From: Zymoseptoria tritici IPO323
Lineage: Eukaryota > Ascomycota > Dothideomycetes > Mycosphaerellales > Mycosphaerellaceae
Direction of reading: 5' to 3'
Length of the DNA stretch: 64,000 bases
Assembly: GCF_000219625.1 (NCBI RefSeq)
Contig: NC_018200.1
Coordinates: 186,001 to 250,000 of the forward strand
Below, one piece after another: positions 10,773-21,607 of the stretch (position 1 is its first letter; each line of letters opens with the position of its first letter). Below the pieces are notes generated by a model. The model was not told the DNA's origin. It did no database searches and worked only from the letters and a program-made list of their open reading frames with translations. A program made the position numbers and the translations under genes.

Positions 10773-11990
10773 TCATCCCATCCTCCCCAAGTCACGCCCA
10801 TCCTCCGGCGCCGTCTCAACCCTCAACTCCGCTAAGCTCCTCCCCATCTTCATCCCCGTCTGCTCGCACGTAGTGATGCGATCATCGTGGTCATTGATGA
10901 CGGTGACGGACTCGCGCAGGGTCTTGTTGTGGTTGGCGGCCGTGTTATACAGCTCGCTGATGGTCTTGTCGTACTTGTCGGATTTGTGCTTGGAGAGGAT
11001 GGCGGCGACGACAGAGTGGATATCGTCTATGCTGATGACTGTGGGGCGAGGAGTGGTGGTGGTGGTAGTGGTGGGCTCGGGAGCTTTAGAGGATGGTTGA
11101 TGGTTGGATTTGGTAGTATTGCGGATCAATGGGGGGGTGGCGATTGGGGAGGCGGGTGGAGTGAGAACGGTGCCGCTGGAATGAACGTTGGTATTCTCGG
11201 AATGGATGTTGGTGTTCTCGTTGGTGTTCGTGTCCTCAGCGGAATTGGCAACGCTGCTCGTCTTGCGACCCGAGGATCTGGTGGAGGCGATATATCAGCA
11301 AATGGTATGATGGGGGAGGAAAGGAAAGGGAAGGGTTCCAACATACTTGTTGTCGTTCAGAATCTTCGGTAGAGTCACATCGACAGAGGGGCGATCGAAA
11401 ACCCCCTCGCGGCTCAACATCGCCACAGTCTGATGGACGGTCTTGAGCATACCCGGGCGAGTCTTGCCCAGATCCCGCAGCGCCGGAACGGATATGTGGT
11501 TGTAGACGAAGCGCAACACGCGGAGCAACAAATCGTGCACGATGGCGACGCCGAAGCGCATGGGGAGGTGGAGGGAGCGGGCGAGGTCGCGTAGTTGCGC
11601 GGGAAGCGGGGAGCATTGCTTGGCGACATCGTTCTTGGTGGCCCAGACACGGATGGCGTCGGTGAGTTCGGGCGCGGCATTCCAGTTGATGACGCTGGGA
11701 CATCCGGTCGTAGCGGTGGCTTGGCTGGCGTAGAAGCCCAGGTTGAGGTTGGCGAAGACCGGGTGGAAGAGCTTGGAGGGGAGGAGTTGTGGCTCAACAA
11801 CATCTGGAGGAAGGTTGTTTGGGTCGTGAATGACGGCGAAACCAAGACGGGTGTAGTAAGGACCGATAGTTGAGGGTTCACACCTGTTGAAGAAGGGGAG
11901 TGTTAGTATTGGGGATCTTCTTGAGGATTTGGGTTGCATGAATGGTACTTACCACCCAAGAGGAACGACAATCTTGCCTTCGAAGACCAT
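10773..11990 (-). CDS. Hypothetical three-exon protein, about 359 residues
   Basis: Exons read on the minus strand are 11990-11953, 11883-11347 and 11277-10773. Introns use GTAAGT with CAG at 11884-11886, and GTATGT with CAG at 11278-11280; the phases fit both junctions. The protein begins MVFEGKIVVPLGW. It has a helical middle region (LTDAIRVWATKND, LARSLHLPMRFGVAIVHDLL), then a Ser/Thr/Asn/Pro-rich linker with several Thr in a row, and a C-terminal helical part (IDDIHSVVAAILSKHKSDK, then an ITTCEQ block) that could be coiled. I do not recognise a family. The splice structure and sustained frame argue for a real expressed gene. Confidence 0.75.
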
Positions 11991-12689
11991 GTTGGCAATG
12001 ATTTGGAGAGGATGTGATGATGTGTGTGAAGGGATGCAGAATGGGAACCGTGGAAGCAGTGAAAGTGATGATGTGTGTGGAAGGGATGCAGAATGGGAAC
12101 CGTGGAAGCAGTGGAAGTGATGGATTGATATATAGCCATTGGAAGGAGATGAGTCGTGCCAATTTGGGTAGTTCATTTTGGGAGCCATCATTGATCGATT
12201 TCGGGGTCGCTCTTTGGGAAAAGGTTCATTTGAGAATTGTCCATCTGGGAGAAGAATCAGATTGAACCGCCCAGATCGGTATGATAAGACAAACATTGGA
12301 AGTTATCATTTTCCCCATTCGGAAATATCATTTCCTCGACCGAAAGTGCGTCACTCACAACCGCATTCGGCCGCATGAAACGATCCACCCCTTCAATCGT
12401 CGAACGACCCGAGCGGAAAGAGAACGCGAAGGTGTCGTTTAGCACGCAAGATGCAATCCTGTGCATGTCAATGAATACTGAGACGATGCCGAGGCGGCCT
12501 GAAAACTGAACACTCTTTTTGCCCCGACGACGACGAAATCGTCCAATGGATTCGATCAATCCTACTCCCTCCTCAGATCACAATGATGGCGCACCAGGTC
12601 GACTCACACATCTTTTCTCCCCTACCGTATCCCTTCGTCTGACACGGATCCTTCACCGACATCATTGACATGTTCAAACTCTGTTCCAC
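11991..12689. other. Intergenic; degenerate direct repeats upstream of the 10.8-12.0 kb gene
   Basis: Between about 12030 and 12115 a block of roughly 47 bases (gatgtgtgtgaagggatgc, then agaatgggaaccgtggaag) occurs twice in tandem, with a third partial echo near 12010. It sits just upstream of the start codon at 11990 and may belong to the 5' leader. I see no other gene to 12689. Confidence 0.5.
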
Positions 12690-14608
12690 TCACGACGCTC
12701 CATCCCCAAAGATCATGCCCCATCCCAATGCTGTCAATTCCAACCAACGTCGCCAAGTCCGCTCCAGAAAAGCTTTCACTCCCAACCAACATGGCCAAGT
12801 CCACTCCAGACAGGCTTTCACGTACTCCTGCTCTGTCACCACCAACAACAACTCTGTCACCAACAACAACAACAAGTCCCCAACCTTCTTGATCCACTCC
12901 AGAACAGCTTCCACCCCGGAGCCCTTGTTCACTTTCGGCTCCTTGTGGGGATCGCTACCCACGGTCGTAAGCCACATGTTCAGCACAGCACTCTGCGCTT
13001 TTTCCCGCTCCTTGATCAAGACCTCCCATATATCCTTACTCCAGCGGGAGGAGGGTATCCTCGCGTTCTCCATCACTGAAATCACGCACGCGAGGTCCGT
13101 TGCAATATCGACCTCTACACCTTGGAGTTTGCGTTGTTCGTCCGGCTCAAGATGGGCGCTGAAGTAGTTCCTCATCCCGTGATTGTACTTCGTCGCTTGA
13201 TGGAGGGTAATGCCGAGGTCGCGGAGGCCCTGCTCATCGATGGGGAGAGGTTTCAGGGGAATGTTGGGCGGAGCAATCTTGGGTAGATTGGTAACGAGGG
13301 TATCATTCCATTCGAGGAGCTCGCCGGCGAATGTGGGGAGGACGTGGGTGTGGAGATGCCAGAAGGGGATCGGCGATGGTTGAAAGCCAACGGTGCGCTT
13401 GGCTTCGTACCAGAGGGCGCCATTGTAGTATTGCTGTATCCACCGGATGGTCGTGGGGGATAAGAGGACGCAGCGCAGTTTGACGATGGACCAGAAGACG
13501 GTATCGCGCCACGGCCAGGGAAATCCACAGGAATTGGAAAAGGCATTGTGGAGGGAGGGGTAATCTTGGGAAGAGAGGGTCGCGTGGATGTTGACTTGAC
13601 GTGATAGCCACTGCATATAGATGGGTCGAGTGATGTTGATTTCGGTGTAGATTGAATTGGCCAAGGCGAGGATGTGGTCTTGGTGGGGACCAACGTATTC
13701 CTTCATCAGCCTGTAATTTCGTGGCTCGACGGTAGTCGCGGGGGTGATGTTGGAGGCCGACAAGGAGCTGGACAGAAAGCTGAAAGGGAAGGTGGATGAG
13801 GAGGTATCCGGTTTGGGACTTGGCACAAGGACAAGGACTTGCTTCACAACCTGCGGGAGGGTGACCGTTTGTTTCAACGAAGGGGCGATGGTGTCGAGTG
13901 CGTCCACGGCGCTGTAGAAATCTGCTTCCAAGCCCATTTTGCTGTAATGTGGGTCGTCAGTCATGCGACACGGGCGGTGTGAAGGATGTGCAGGATATGA
14001 GAATCGACTTACGGAATGCGTTGCAGCGCACGATAGCCCACGTCAAGAGCCATGGCCAGGTGTTCGTCCCGGTCATTGAACCGAAACTCGCCGTTGTTCT
14101 ACAAGTGGACACGGGTGAGCAAGATGCGACGCCGGGGCTAGGGGATTCTCGATCGAGCGGGACTTACCTTGTCGACATCGAGAAAGTTTGCACATTTCAA
14201 GGAACGTATGGACAGGGCGGGCAGCAGCATTTCCTCTGCCACTGGCGCGATGATGAGATGCAGAGCCAACGAGGCTACGCAGAGGACGGGCCATGTCCAG
14301 ACGCGAGGGGGATAGGTTCTGGTGAGACGCCCGAGCTCAAAGTTGGCGAGGATGAAGAGTTTGTGAATCAGGGCGAGACCGGCGTCGGGGATGACCAGTG
14401 GGAAGCAGGACATGAAAGGGTTGAGGAAGCGGACGAGGAAGTGATATCGCGGCAAATGTGTCTGGAGCATCAGCAACACCACGGCGAGGGCGAGCTCGAT
14501 GAGAAAGCGCGACCAGAGTTGACCCATGGCGTCGTGGGAGTAGAAGACCAAGACCAAAGCCAGCGCGCGGTGGAGCGTGCTCTCCACCCATGTGGTGGAC
14601 GGTGGCAT
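12690..14608 (-). CDS. Hypothetical multi-pass N-terminal membrane protein, about 592 residues
   Basis: Three exons, 14608-14168, 14098-14013 and 13941-12690, are joined by GTAAGT introns with TAG and CAG acceptors, and all phases agree. The ATG at 14608 (MPPSTTWVESTLHRALAL) is the first that opens a natural sequence; an upstream in-frame ATG at 14761 would add a low-complexity leader. Exon 1 contains three or more hydrophobic helices (LALVLVFYSH, LALAVVLLMLQTHL, VLCVASLALHLIIAPV). Exons 2-3 give a large, mostly soluble helical domain with conserved-looking Trp positions (RDTVFWSIVKLRCVLL). Residues near the C terminus are again hydrophobic (GDLLLLLVTELLLVV). The family is unknown. Confidence 0.7.
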
Positions 14609-14609
14609 G

Positions 14610-15312
14610 GTGGAAGAAGCTGTAGGGCGGGGTGGAGAAGAAGGAGAGAGGATGTGTTGCGGAAGGAAAGACGGAGAGATGCAAGAAGCAGGAAGCGAGA
14701 TGGGACTGGGACATGCTGGATGCGGATGCCCGGGAAGAAGAAGAGGCAACAAAAGGAGCAAGGAGATGATTGATCAGTGAGAGGCAAACGACCTACGGCA
14801 AACGACACGACACGACGTCCCGCAATGGCACATGGCATCCTGGATTGTCGGTGTGACGGAATCGATGGATGCGGATGCCGGGCCATTGATGGAATTGATG
14901 GAGAATGGGCATTGGATTGATGGAGAATGGGCATTGGATTGATGGAGATACCTTCCTTGGGCATTGGAGTCGACAGTGTTGTTGTTGGGCCAAGATCGGA
15001 AATGGAAGAGATGAGATGAGATGACAATCTCCGGTACAGCAGCTGCGCCGACCATGCCTGAGATTGCCACGGCACGTATCAGTTCCATCAATTTGGACCA
15101 TCAATAATTCATGGCGCAATTGATTCATCAAACAGATAGGTATGATACGTCCGGATGCGTCGACAGTCTGTCGTTCTTGGTCTGTTTGTCGCTTCCATTG
15201 TCGCTTTCGTTCCTCTTTGTTGATATCCAATGTCGAGACTCTGACATCTATTAGTGCCTGCCGTCTTCCAGCATCTCAACGTGCTCATCTCGACATCAAG
15301 GTTAGAACTACC
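14610..15312. other. Intergenic, divergent promoter region
   Basis: This separates the minus-strand gene ending upstream at 14608 from the plus-strand gene starting at 15313, so it probably holds both promoters. A 22-base unit (tggagaatgggcattggat) is tandemly duplicated near 14898-14945. No gene is supported. Confidence 0.45.
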
Positions 15313-17460
15313 ATGGTGGAAACGAGGGCAATAAAAGCCCGCCGCCTTGCACAACAACAACAACAACAACAACAACAACCACAACAAGAAGAAGAAGAAG
15401 AAGAAGAAGAAGAAGAAGAAGAAGAAGAAAAATCATCCCGATCCGCCAGTGCGAGATCCTCGTCAGAACCGGGTCGTACAAGTCATCCTCCCCCAATCGG
15501 ATCGGACAGTGGAAACAGAAGCTCGTCTTGGCCTGGCCGTGGAAACGGAAATGCACCTGGAAATGTCCGCCGTCCATCCCCTTCGGCCTCTTCACCACAT
15601 TCATCTCCTACGACATCTCCCCCGGGTTCCATTCCAGGCTCACCCGACCCATCGACAGACGGCTCTTCCGACTCCGACACGGTTTCCCACTCCTCCCACT
15701 CCTCCCACTCCTCCGACTCGTCCAACTCCTCCCATGGAGAACCCCACAGAGACTCCTCCTGCTGTTGCTCGGTCGCGTTCCTCGCCTTCGTTGCCATCTT
15801 GGTATCCTTTATGTGCGGGATCCTTCAAGCCCCTACCTCCGACCCCACCTCCTCTCCTCCTCAACCAATCCCAACGATCGCCCCTCGACCATGCTCTCCT
15901 CAGAATTGGACCATAGCCTGTCATCACTTCCCTGTCGTCGACAAGCTCCTTGCGGTCTACACTCATCGGCCCAAGGACGACATACCCTTCCGTATCGTAG
16001 ACGATACCTTTTTCAAACCCCTTGCCAGTACCGACTTTGCCCAAGCATATCAACTCCTCGGCCTGGACGACGACTCTTTACTGTATACCGACCTTGTACA
16101 CCTGGTGGAGCATACCTTTACCGCTTTTAAGCCGTTTCATCAACTGCTGATGCAGCCGCCCAAGTTACGCTCCGTTATTCCATTACCCGCTCCCGAGCTC
16201 TCGGCCTTTGTTCAGTGCTCCACAACCAAGTCCCGTTTTTGGCAATGGGCGCTTTGTCAGCCCTCCTACGCCCTCGCCTGGACAGTCGGACTCGTCCGCT
16301 CGTGGACCGCCGGAATAGATGAGCACATTCCCAAGTGGTCTCCGGATCGCGCGGAAGACTGGCTTCGGAACCACGTCCAGCCCGCCCAACGCCGCCTCGC
16401 GAACGTCCTCGCCGGCATCGCCCCAATCCTTAATGCTGATCCCGACCTGCTTACACATCGCTCTGTTGAGATGCTCCTTACACACCTACGCTATATCGAA
16501 TTGCGCCTGATCCTCGACTCCGCTACTCTCTCCGTCTATCACGCCGACTTGTATGCCTACAGCAACTTCCTCAATCACCTCCGCCATCGTTCCCTTTCCG
16601 AAGTCATCTCTCGCGTCTCCATCGCCGGCGACCTTCTCTCAACGCAGTCCGAAACCTCCTTTCTGTACTGGCTCGCCACGACCTGGTGCAACCGCATCAA
16701 CACTCACTTCCACACCTTCAACCGCCATCTCTCCCCCAGCGTGCGCCGACTCGCCGTCCGCCGCTACCAGCTCGCAACCTGGGATCACTGCGCCCCGGAC
16801 CTCCACCCTCGACGATGCCCCTCCTCGCCCGACACCACCATCGCCGACAACAACCATTGCATCCCCGTCATCACCACCACCACCACCACGGACGACTGCA
16901 TCCCCGACACCGACCCCTTTCGCACCCAATGGTACACCACCGATTCATGGATGCCCCAGCCCGCGGAAATGATCCAGAAGACGGACCTACTGTATTTCCC
17001 GGGGGTGTTGGACCCGGCCCACTTCACTTGGGCAGAGAGGAACGAGCGGGCATCGTCGTCGTCGTCGACGACGACCGGGAAATTGGCGGGCCCGGCCTTC
17101 CCCGCGGAGTGGGCGGGCCAGCAATGTGTGGAATTTCGCGGGCCGGAGAAGTCCAAAGGGGGACGCTTCGTGGGGTTCGGGATGGAAGATGTGGTGTTGT
17201 CGGCAGCGGCACAGGATGCTGACGGTGACGAGGAAGGGAACACCGGTGAGGTGGAGGAAGAGTCCATCGTCGATGAAGAGCAACGGGAGTGGGAGGCCGA
17301 CCGGACGATTATCTGGTGCGACGACTTCGATCGAGAGAAGGAGAGAGGGGTTGGATGGACGTGGTCGGCGCGGGGAGGAGGAGGAGAAGGATCAGGAGGA
17401 GGAGGAGGAGGAGGCGGACTGAATCAGGGAAGCCTAGGTACCCATTGGGGGGAGAGATGA
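15313..17460 (+). CDS. Hypothetical single-pass membrane protein with poly-Gln/Glu head, about 715 residues
   Basis: The chosen start, MVETRAIKARRLAQQ at 15313, has a good context (ctaccATGg); the frame itself opens at 15142. Order: a Gln run then a Glu run from CAA/GAA repeats (residues about 13-40), a Ser/Pro/Gly-rich disordered region with repeated Ser-His, and one transmembrane helix preceded by CCC (SVAFLAFVAILVSFMCGIL, about residue 160). A 450-residue helical domain follows (KSRFWQWALCQPSYALAW, LTHLRYIELRLILDSATL), with a poly-Gly tail. It has the same general build, membrane helix plus large helical domain, as the neighbour at 12690-14608, but I see no clear sequence match. Function unknown. 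Confidence 0.7.
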   Translation: MVETRAIKARRLAQQQQQQQQQPQQEEEEEEEEEEEEEEKSSRSASARSSSEPGRTSHPPPIGSDSGNRSSSWPGRGNGNAPGNVRRPSPSASSPHSSPTTSPPGSIPGSPDPSTDGSSDSDTVSHSSHSSHSSDSSNSSHGEPHRDSSCCCSVAFLAFVAILVSFMCGILQAPTSDPTSSPPQPIPTIAPRPCSPQNWTIACHHFPVVDKLLAVYTHRPKDDIPFRIVDDTFFKPLASTDFAQAYQLLGLDDDSLLYTDLVHLVEHTFTAFKPFHQLLMQPPKLRSVIPLPAPELSAFVQCSTTKSRFWQWALCQPSYALAWTVGLVRSWTAGIDEHIPKWSPDRAEDWLRNHVQPAQRRLANVLAGIAPILNADPDLLTHRSVEMLLTHLRYIELRLILDSATLSVYHADLYAYSNFLNHLRHRSLSEVISRVSIAGDLLSTQSETSFLYWLATTWCNRINTHFHTFNRHLSPSVRRLAVRRYQLATWDHCAPDLHPRRCPSSPDTTIADNNHCIPVITTTTTTDDCIPDTDPFRTQWYTTDSWMPQPAEMIQKTDLLYFPGVLDPAHFTWAERNERASSSSSTTTGKLAGPAFPAEWAGQQCVEFRGPEKSKGGRFVGFGMEDVVLSAAAQDADGDEEGNTGEVEEESIVDEEQREWEADRTIIWCDDFDREKERGVGWTWSARGGGGEGSGGGGGGGGLNQGSLGTHWGER
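15352..15430 (+). repeat. CAA/GAA trinucleotide repeats coding poly-Gln and poly-Glu
   Basis: About nine CAA units, a short CCA/CAA break, then about fourteen GAA units, in frame within the 15313-17460 gene. The tract is likely to vary in length between strains. Confidence 0.9.
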
Positions 17461-18314
17461 AACTCGCGAGCAACAAGATCCATCTCTTTTGCTGATGCCC
17501 AGAGTGGTCGAGATGGATACGAGGTCGTTGATGATGTGATGAATGTCATTTTTGATGAATAGTGTGTTGAGATAATCCATACAACGCAATTTCACTCGCC
17601 TGAACCATCTCTTTTTCTCAGTCTCAACATAGTGAGGTCACATTTAGCGTGTACTCCCCGACTTATCGAAGAAAGAGCCTACCTTGTGCACCCATCATGC
17701 CCACCTCCCGACGAATGGAAATTCCATATCGACCACTCTCGCGGAAGCTCCGCATACCATACATTGTACAGTCCAGCAAGCAAAAGGGGGAAAAGTCTGA
17801 TTTTTTTTCTTTTGGAAAACAGTCGGCCACTCTGGGCAGCCTGAACGTAACAACGCCCTCGGAGGGGGGCTGTTCTGGACAATAAATCTCGCCCTGAAAA
17901 TCTACCTTCCCCCACCGCCACGCACGACCATGTCCAGCGCGAAGAAATCACATGCATTGATTCTTCTTCCCTTCCTCCTCCTCCTCCTCCTCCTCTCCCC
18001 ATCACCTCAAGTCATTCGTGCGGGGCAAAAAGAAAAAAAAAAGACACAAACATGGCTCTTGACTTGACTCTCTCCTCGAGCCAGGCAGACCTTTCTCCCA
18101 AAAGAACGCCCTCACTTGTTTTTTTTCTTGTTCTTCACCGCTCTGAGACTCCTCGCTACTGATACTGCAATCCTCACCCCTCCTCTCTCTCTCCCCCTCT
18201 CTCTCTCTCCCCCTCTCTCTCTCTCACACACCGCTCTCTCCCACCCATCATCCTCTATCCATTTCCTACATCCCACCCACGACCTGTGCCCCCCCACCCC
18301 CACCAGACCCCTAC
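17461..18314. other. Intergenic with pyrimidine-rich (CT) tract
   Basis: No gene is supported. The stretch 18174-18240 is a (CT/CCCT) microsatellite. The region lies between the 3' ends of two convergent genes. Confidence 0.5.
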
Positions 18315-19089
18315 TCAGCCCTTTCTCATCATCCACTCACCTGCCCCCCCAAGAGCCCACAGTACCGACCTGACCCCGACCGCCAGCACAGCTCCCAGCC
18401 CGAAAGCCCTCAATCGTCCGTCGCTGAAGAACCCTCCTCCTCCTCCTCCTCCTGCTCCTCCAGCCACCACCCCGTCCTGTTGCTGTTGACGTTGAAGCGG
18501 TGGCGGTCGTTGTTGTCGTTGTGGTGGCCGTTGATCCCCCCTTCCCACCGCCGCCGCTACCGCCGCCGCCGCTGCCTTCTCCTTCCTCGAGACGACCCCA
18601 GCAGTAGGCGAGGAGGATGCAAGCAACGCCAGTGGGGGTGACCCCCGTAGTGGCGGCGATGGTGGTGGGGGTGATGGGGTTGATGAGGGTGGATCGGCAG
18701 CGCCAGTGAAGCGTCGAGTGGAAGAAGAAGCTGTAATCACGAAGAATGGAGCATGGGGATTAGCGTTTCTCCCATCTATCTTCTCTCTTTCTTCCTCCTC
18801 ATCCGCCCAAACAAGCATGTCCGCGACGTAGATGGAGAATGGGAGGGGAAACAGGGAAGGGGGAAAAAGGGAAGCAAAGAGGGTTCATGGGTTGTTACCA
18901 CTTACGCTGACAGTCCCGACATACTCTGTTATACTTTCTGTTCATGGCCGTGCTTTTCATGCTTTCGAAGGATTCGTGGGGTTTGTGGGTGGAGCATTTT
19001 GGGCAGGAGCGGGTATTAGCGGGGGCTGCTGCTGTCGACGAAGAGGAGGAGGTAGTGGTGGTGGTAGTGGTCGCGAGGGGTTGGGCCAT
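18315..19089 (-). CDS. Small two-exon protein with a CxxC...CxxC zinc-finger-like motif
   Basis: Exons 19089-18906 and 18730-18315 are joined by a GTAAGT...CAG intron in phase 1, giving about 199 residues. The start MAQPLATTTT leads into a Thr/Ser/Ala-rich segment, then CPKC, 24 residues including HKPHESF and KYNRV, then CRDC: two Cys pairs spaced as in a single zinc-binding knuckle. The pattern C-x2-C, a Phe, and a basic patch before the second C-x2-C resembles small adaptor zinc fingers such as the Stc1 type, but it is too short for a firm call. Exon 2 is Ser/Pro/Ala/Gln/Gly-rich with one possible hydrophobic helix near the end (FGLGAVLAVGVRSVLWALG). Confidence 0.65.
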
Positions 19090-19764
19090 GGTGTGCAGAA
19101 GGGAGGATGTGGGTGGTGAAATGGCAAGTGATTTCTTTTTTCTATTTTCTTGCGACGGAAAATTGTAGAGTTGACGGATCTTTTGGTGGGAGAAGTTGAA
19201 GAGCTGAGGATGGGTATGGGGAGAGAATGATGATAGGGGTATATAATTGGAAAACAAAGCGGGTTATGGATTGTTTGCTGGAATTGTTTTCCCATTTGCG
19301 TCTGCTTTTCTCTTTGTGAAAGCGAAGAAAGGTTCTTGGAAGAGGAGGTTTCTGGAAGCGAAGAGGAGGGTTATGGAAGTTTCGTGTGCATGGTGAAGAA
19401 TGGAAACCGTACAAGCAGAGGGAAGAGTCATTGCGGTAGGTTGAAAGAGGCCGTCACTCCAGGGTCTGGCAGATGGTGTAAGGAGGAGCAGGGTGTTTCG
19501 CTCGCCTGATGTGAAGTAGAATTGATTGAGTAGGATGAGATCCCGAGGAGCGAGCGAGCGGGTGCATGGCGTGTACACTGCTCACGGTATTGGGAAATGA
19601 AGGCGGAGGGAGAATGTCAAGGAAGGGAGGACATGTAGCTATATGCGGATAGGGGAAAAGAGAGGGGGAAGAACGGGAAGGACATGAAATACATGACACA
19701 ACTTTTCTGAAACGTACCATCGACCTTCTCATTCCATCGAGTCGTCGTTGAAAGGATACACATC

Positions 19765-20403
19765 TCACTGCTTCAGTCTCTGCAACCGCTCTCCCATCGC
19801 TTCGAGATCCACCCCCTCACCTTCCATCTCTTCCTTCTTGACAACATCCTGCTGCATGCCATTGTCATAGTACACGATGGCAATTCCCCGCAACGCCATC
19901 CATCCCGCCTGCCTCAACGCCGCCACGTCCTCGGCACGTAGCTGCAACGCCTTCGTTCCATCCGGCAGCATGACAGATCCGAGTTTGCGGGCGCGATCCA
20001 AGTCGAGACGATGGGCAAAGTACCATCCGACCTTAGGTGAGAAGGAGGAGGAGGAGGAGTAGATGAGGTCTTGCTCGTTGATGATGTTGGCTGGTTTTTC
20101 TTTGATGAAGGAGGGTGACTTGGAATGCTCCTTTTTGATAGAGGAAAGATGGGCGACGTTGACTGGGTCCTTTTTGACGACGTTGATTGGGTCCTCTTTG
20201 ACGACGTTGACTGGGTCCTCTTTGACGACGTGGATGGGTGATTTGGAATGACGGGTGTCGTTGTACCACTGGTCTGGTTGTTCTTCTCGCTTGACGTGTG
20301 GATGGGAGTGGGAGGAGTTGTTCTTGGAATTGGACATGTCGAGTTCGGCAAAGGCGTCCACGAGACTGGCGGGCAGCTCGGCGGGTGGGACGAGGCGGGG
20401 CAT
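19765..20403 (-). CDS. Hypothetical 212-residue protein with VKEDP repeats
   Basis: A single frame starts MPRLVPPAELPASLVDAF. The middle is Ser/His/Lys-rich and contains three tandem ten-residue units of the form VVKEDPVN encoded by 30-base direct repeats (about 20156-20235). The C-terminal half looks folded (VGWYFAHRLDLDRARKLGSV, LRAEDVAALRQAGWMALRG). I do not recognise a domain and see no signal peptide. ATG 20403 is the first in frame. Confidence 0.6.
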   Translation of the reverse strand: MPRLVPPAELPASLVDAFAELDMSNSKNNSSHSHPHVKREEQPDQWYNDTRHSKSPIHVVKEDPVNVVKEDPINVVKKDPVNVAHLSSIKKEHSKSPSFIKEKPANIINEQDLIYSSSSSFSPKVGWYFAHRLDLDRARKLGSVMLPDGTKALQLRAEDVAALRQAGWMALRGIAIVYYDNGMQQDVVKKEEMEGEGVDLEAMGERLQRLKQ

Positions 20404-20635
20404 GTTGATGAGGATTGTTCTGATGAGGATTGTTTTGATGATGATGATGATGTTGGAAGAGGACGACGGGATTCTTGATGTGTGTGTGGGTGTGAGAGGG
20501 AGATGAGAGAGAGAGAGAGAGAGTCAGAGGGAGATGGATGTATAGATATAGTTCTACACCCTCCAAGATCCATCCAACAAGTCCATCCAACAAGATCCAT
20601 CAAATCATCAATCAAATAATCCATCAAATGATCCA

Positions 20636-21127
20636 TCAAATATGCATGCATGCACCCACAGTCGTCTTGGTTGTCGTCGCGTATTCGTGCACCAGAGAAG
20701 GACTTCCCGACAACACCGTCGTCACCACCCGCGACACGGGGATGAGGACGACCGTCGTGCAACGTGAACTCTCACCGACATTCCCACCACCACCACCACC
20801 GACACCGCCAACATTCCCACCCCCACTTCCATCATCTCCATGTCCCTTTCCATCTCCATCTCCATCTCTCTTCCCCATCCAAGAATTCAACACCAACCAC
20901 ACCCCAATGAAACCCGCCACGGCACAAAAGACCTGCTGGGTACACCGCCGGCAAAGGAGGGCGGAGGAGCGGTTACACTGCCCGCAGCCGAGACCTAGCG
21001 TGTTCCGCAACTGTTGGTATCCGGCGGCTACGTGTAGCCCGAGATTGTGCGGGGAATGGCGGGCGAGGAATTGTGTCGTGTCGGCGGCGTGTTTGGAGAG
21101 CCATGCTCGGAGAGCTTCAAGGTTCAT
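20636..21127 (-). CDS. Hypothetical 163-residue single-pass membrane protein
   Basis: It starts MNLEALRAWLSKHAADTT. A cysteine-rich pair of motifs (CGQC, then CRRC) is followed at once by one hydrophobic helix (VFCAVAGFIGVWLVLNSWM, about residues 66-84), then an Asp/Gly-rich linker and a Thr/Val-rich tail. The C-x2-C pairs before a membrane helix suggest a small zinc-binding anchor protein. The family is unknown. Confidence 0.55.
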   Translation of the reverse strand: MNLEALRAWLSKHAADTTQFLARHSPHNLGLHVAAGYQQLRNTLGLGCGQCNRSSALLCRRCTQQVFCAVAGFIGVWLVLNSWMGKRDGDGDGKGHGDDGSGGGNVGGVGGGGGGNVGESSRCTTVVLIPVSRVVTTVLSGSPSLVHEYATTTKTTVGACMHI

Positions 21128-21607
21128 CTTTGCGTTGCGGCTTGGTGCGTCGATGAGGTTGGATGTCGATGCTGCTTAAGGAGGAAGCGAGCGAGGGTGA
21201 GGACTGAAGAGAAGGGTCGCTGTGAACCGATCGTATGATACGATACGGTACGGACAGACAAAAGAAGAAGCAATCCCTTTACCTCCCGGCCCAGCCCCAG
21301 CAAACAAGCAAGAACCTGCCCCTTCCAATCCCTCGTCGTGGGTTCCACGACATTCCGACTTCACTCCACTTGTCCCGGCCTTGCCAGCAGTGCAGTGCAG
21401 CACACGTGGAACTTTAAGCAAGCTGCAGCGCAGTGTAGCGCCACGGCGGGTCGTCTTGTTGAACCCACAAAACACAATCAGGACACCCGCAACGAATCCC
21501 GCCCCGCCCTCTCTTGCTGCCATCACCGCCATTTCATCCGACACCGCCCGACCAACCTTCTCCCCGAACGACGTTGGTCAACGACAGCAGCTTACTGGAA
21601 ATCAATC

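Noticed and set aside
13898..14773. 291-codon plus-strand frame
   Set aside because: Antisense of the spliced membrane-protein gene at 12690-14608, whose introns fit in phase.
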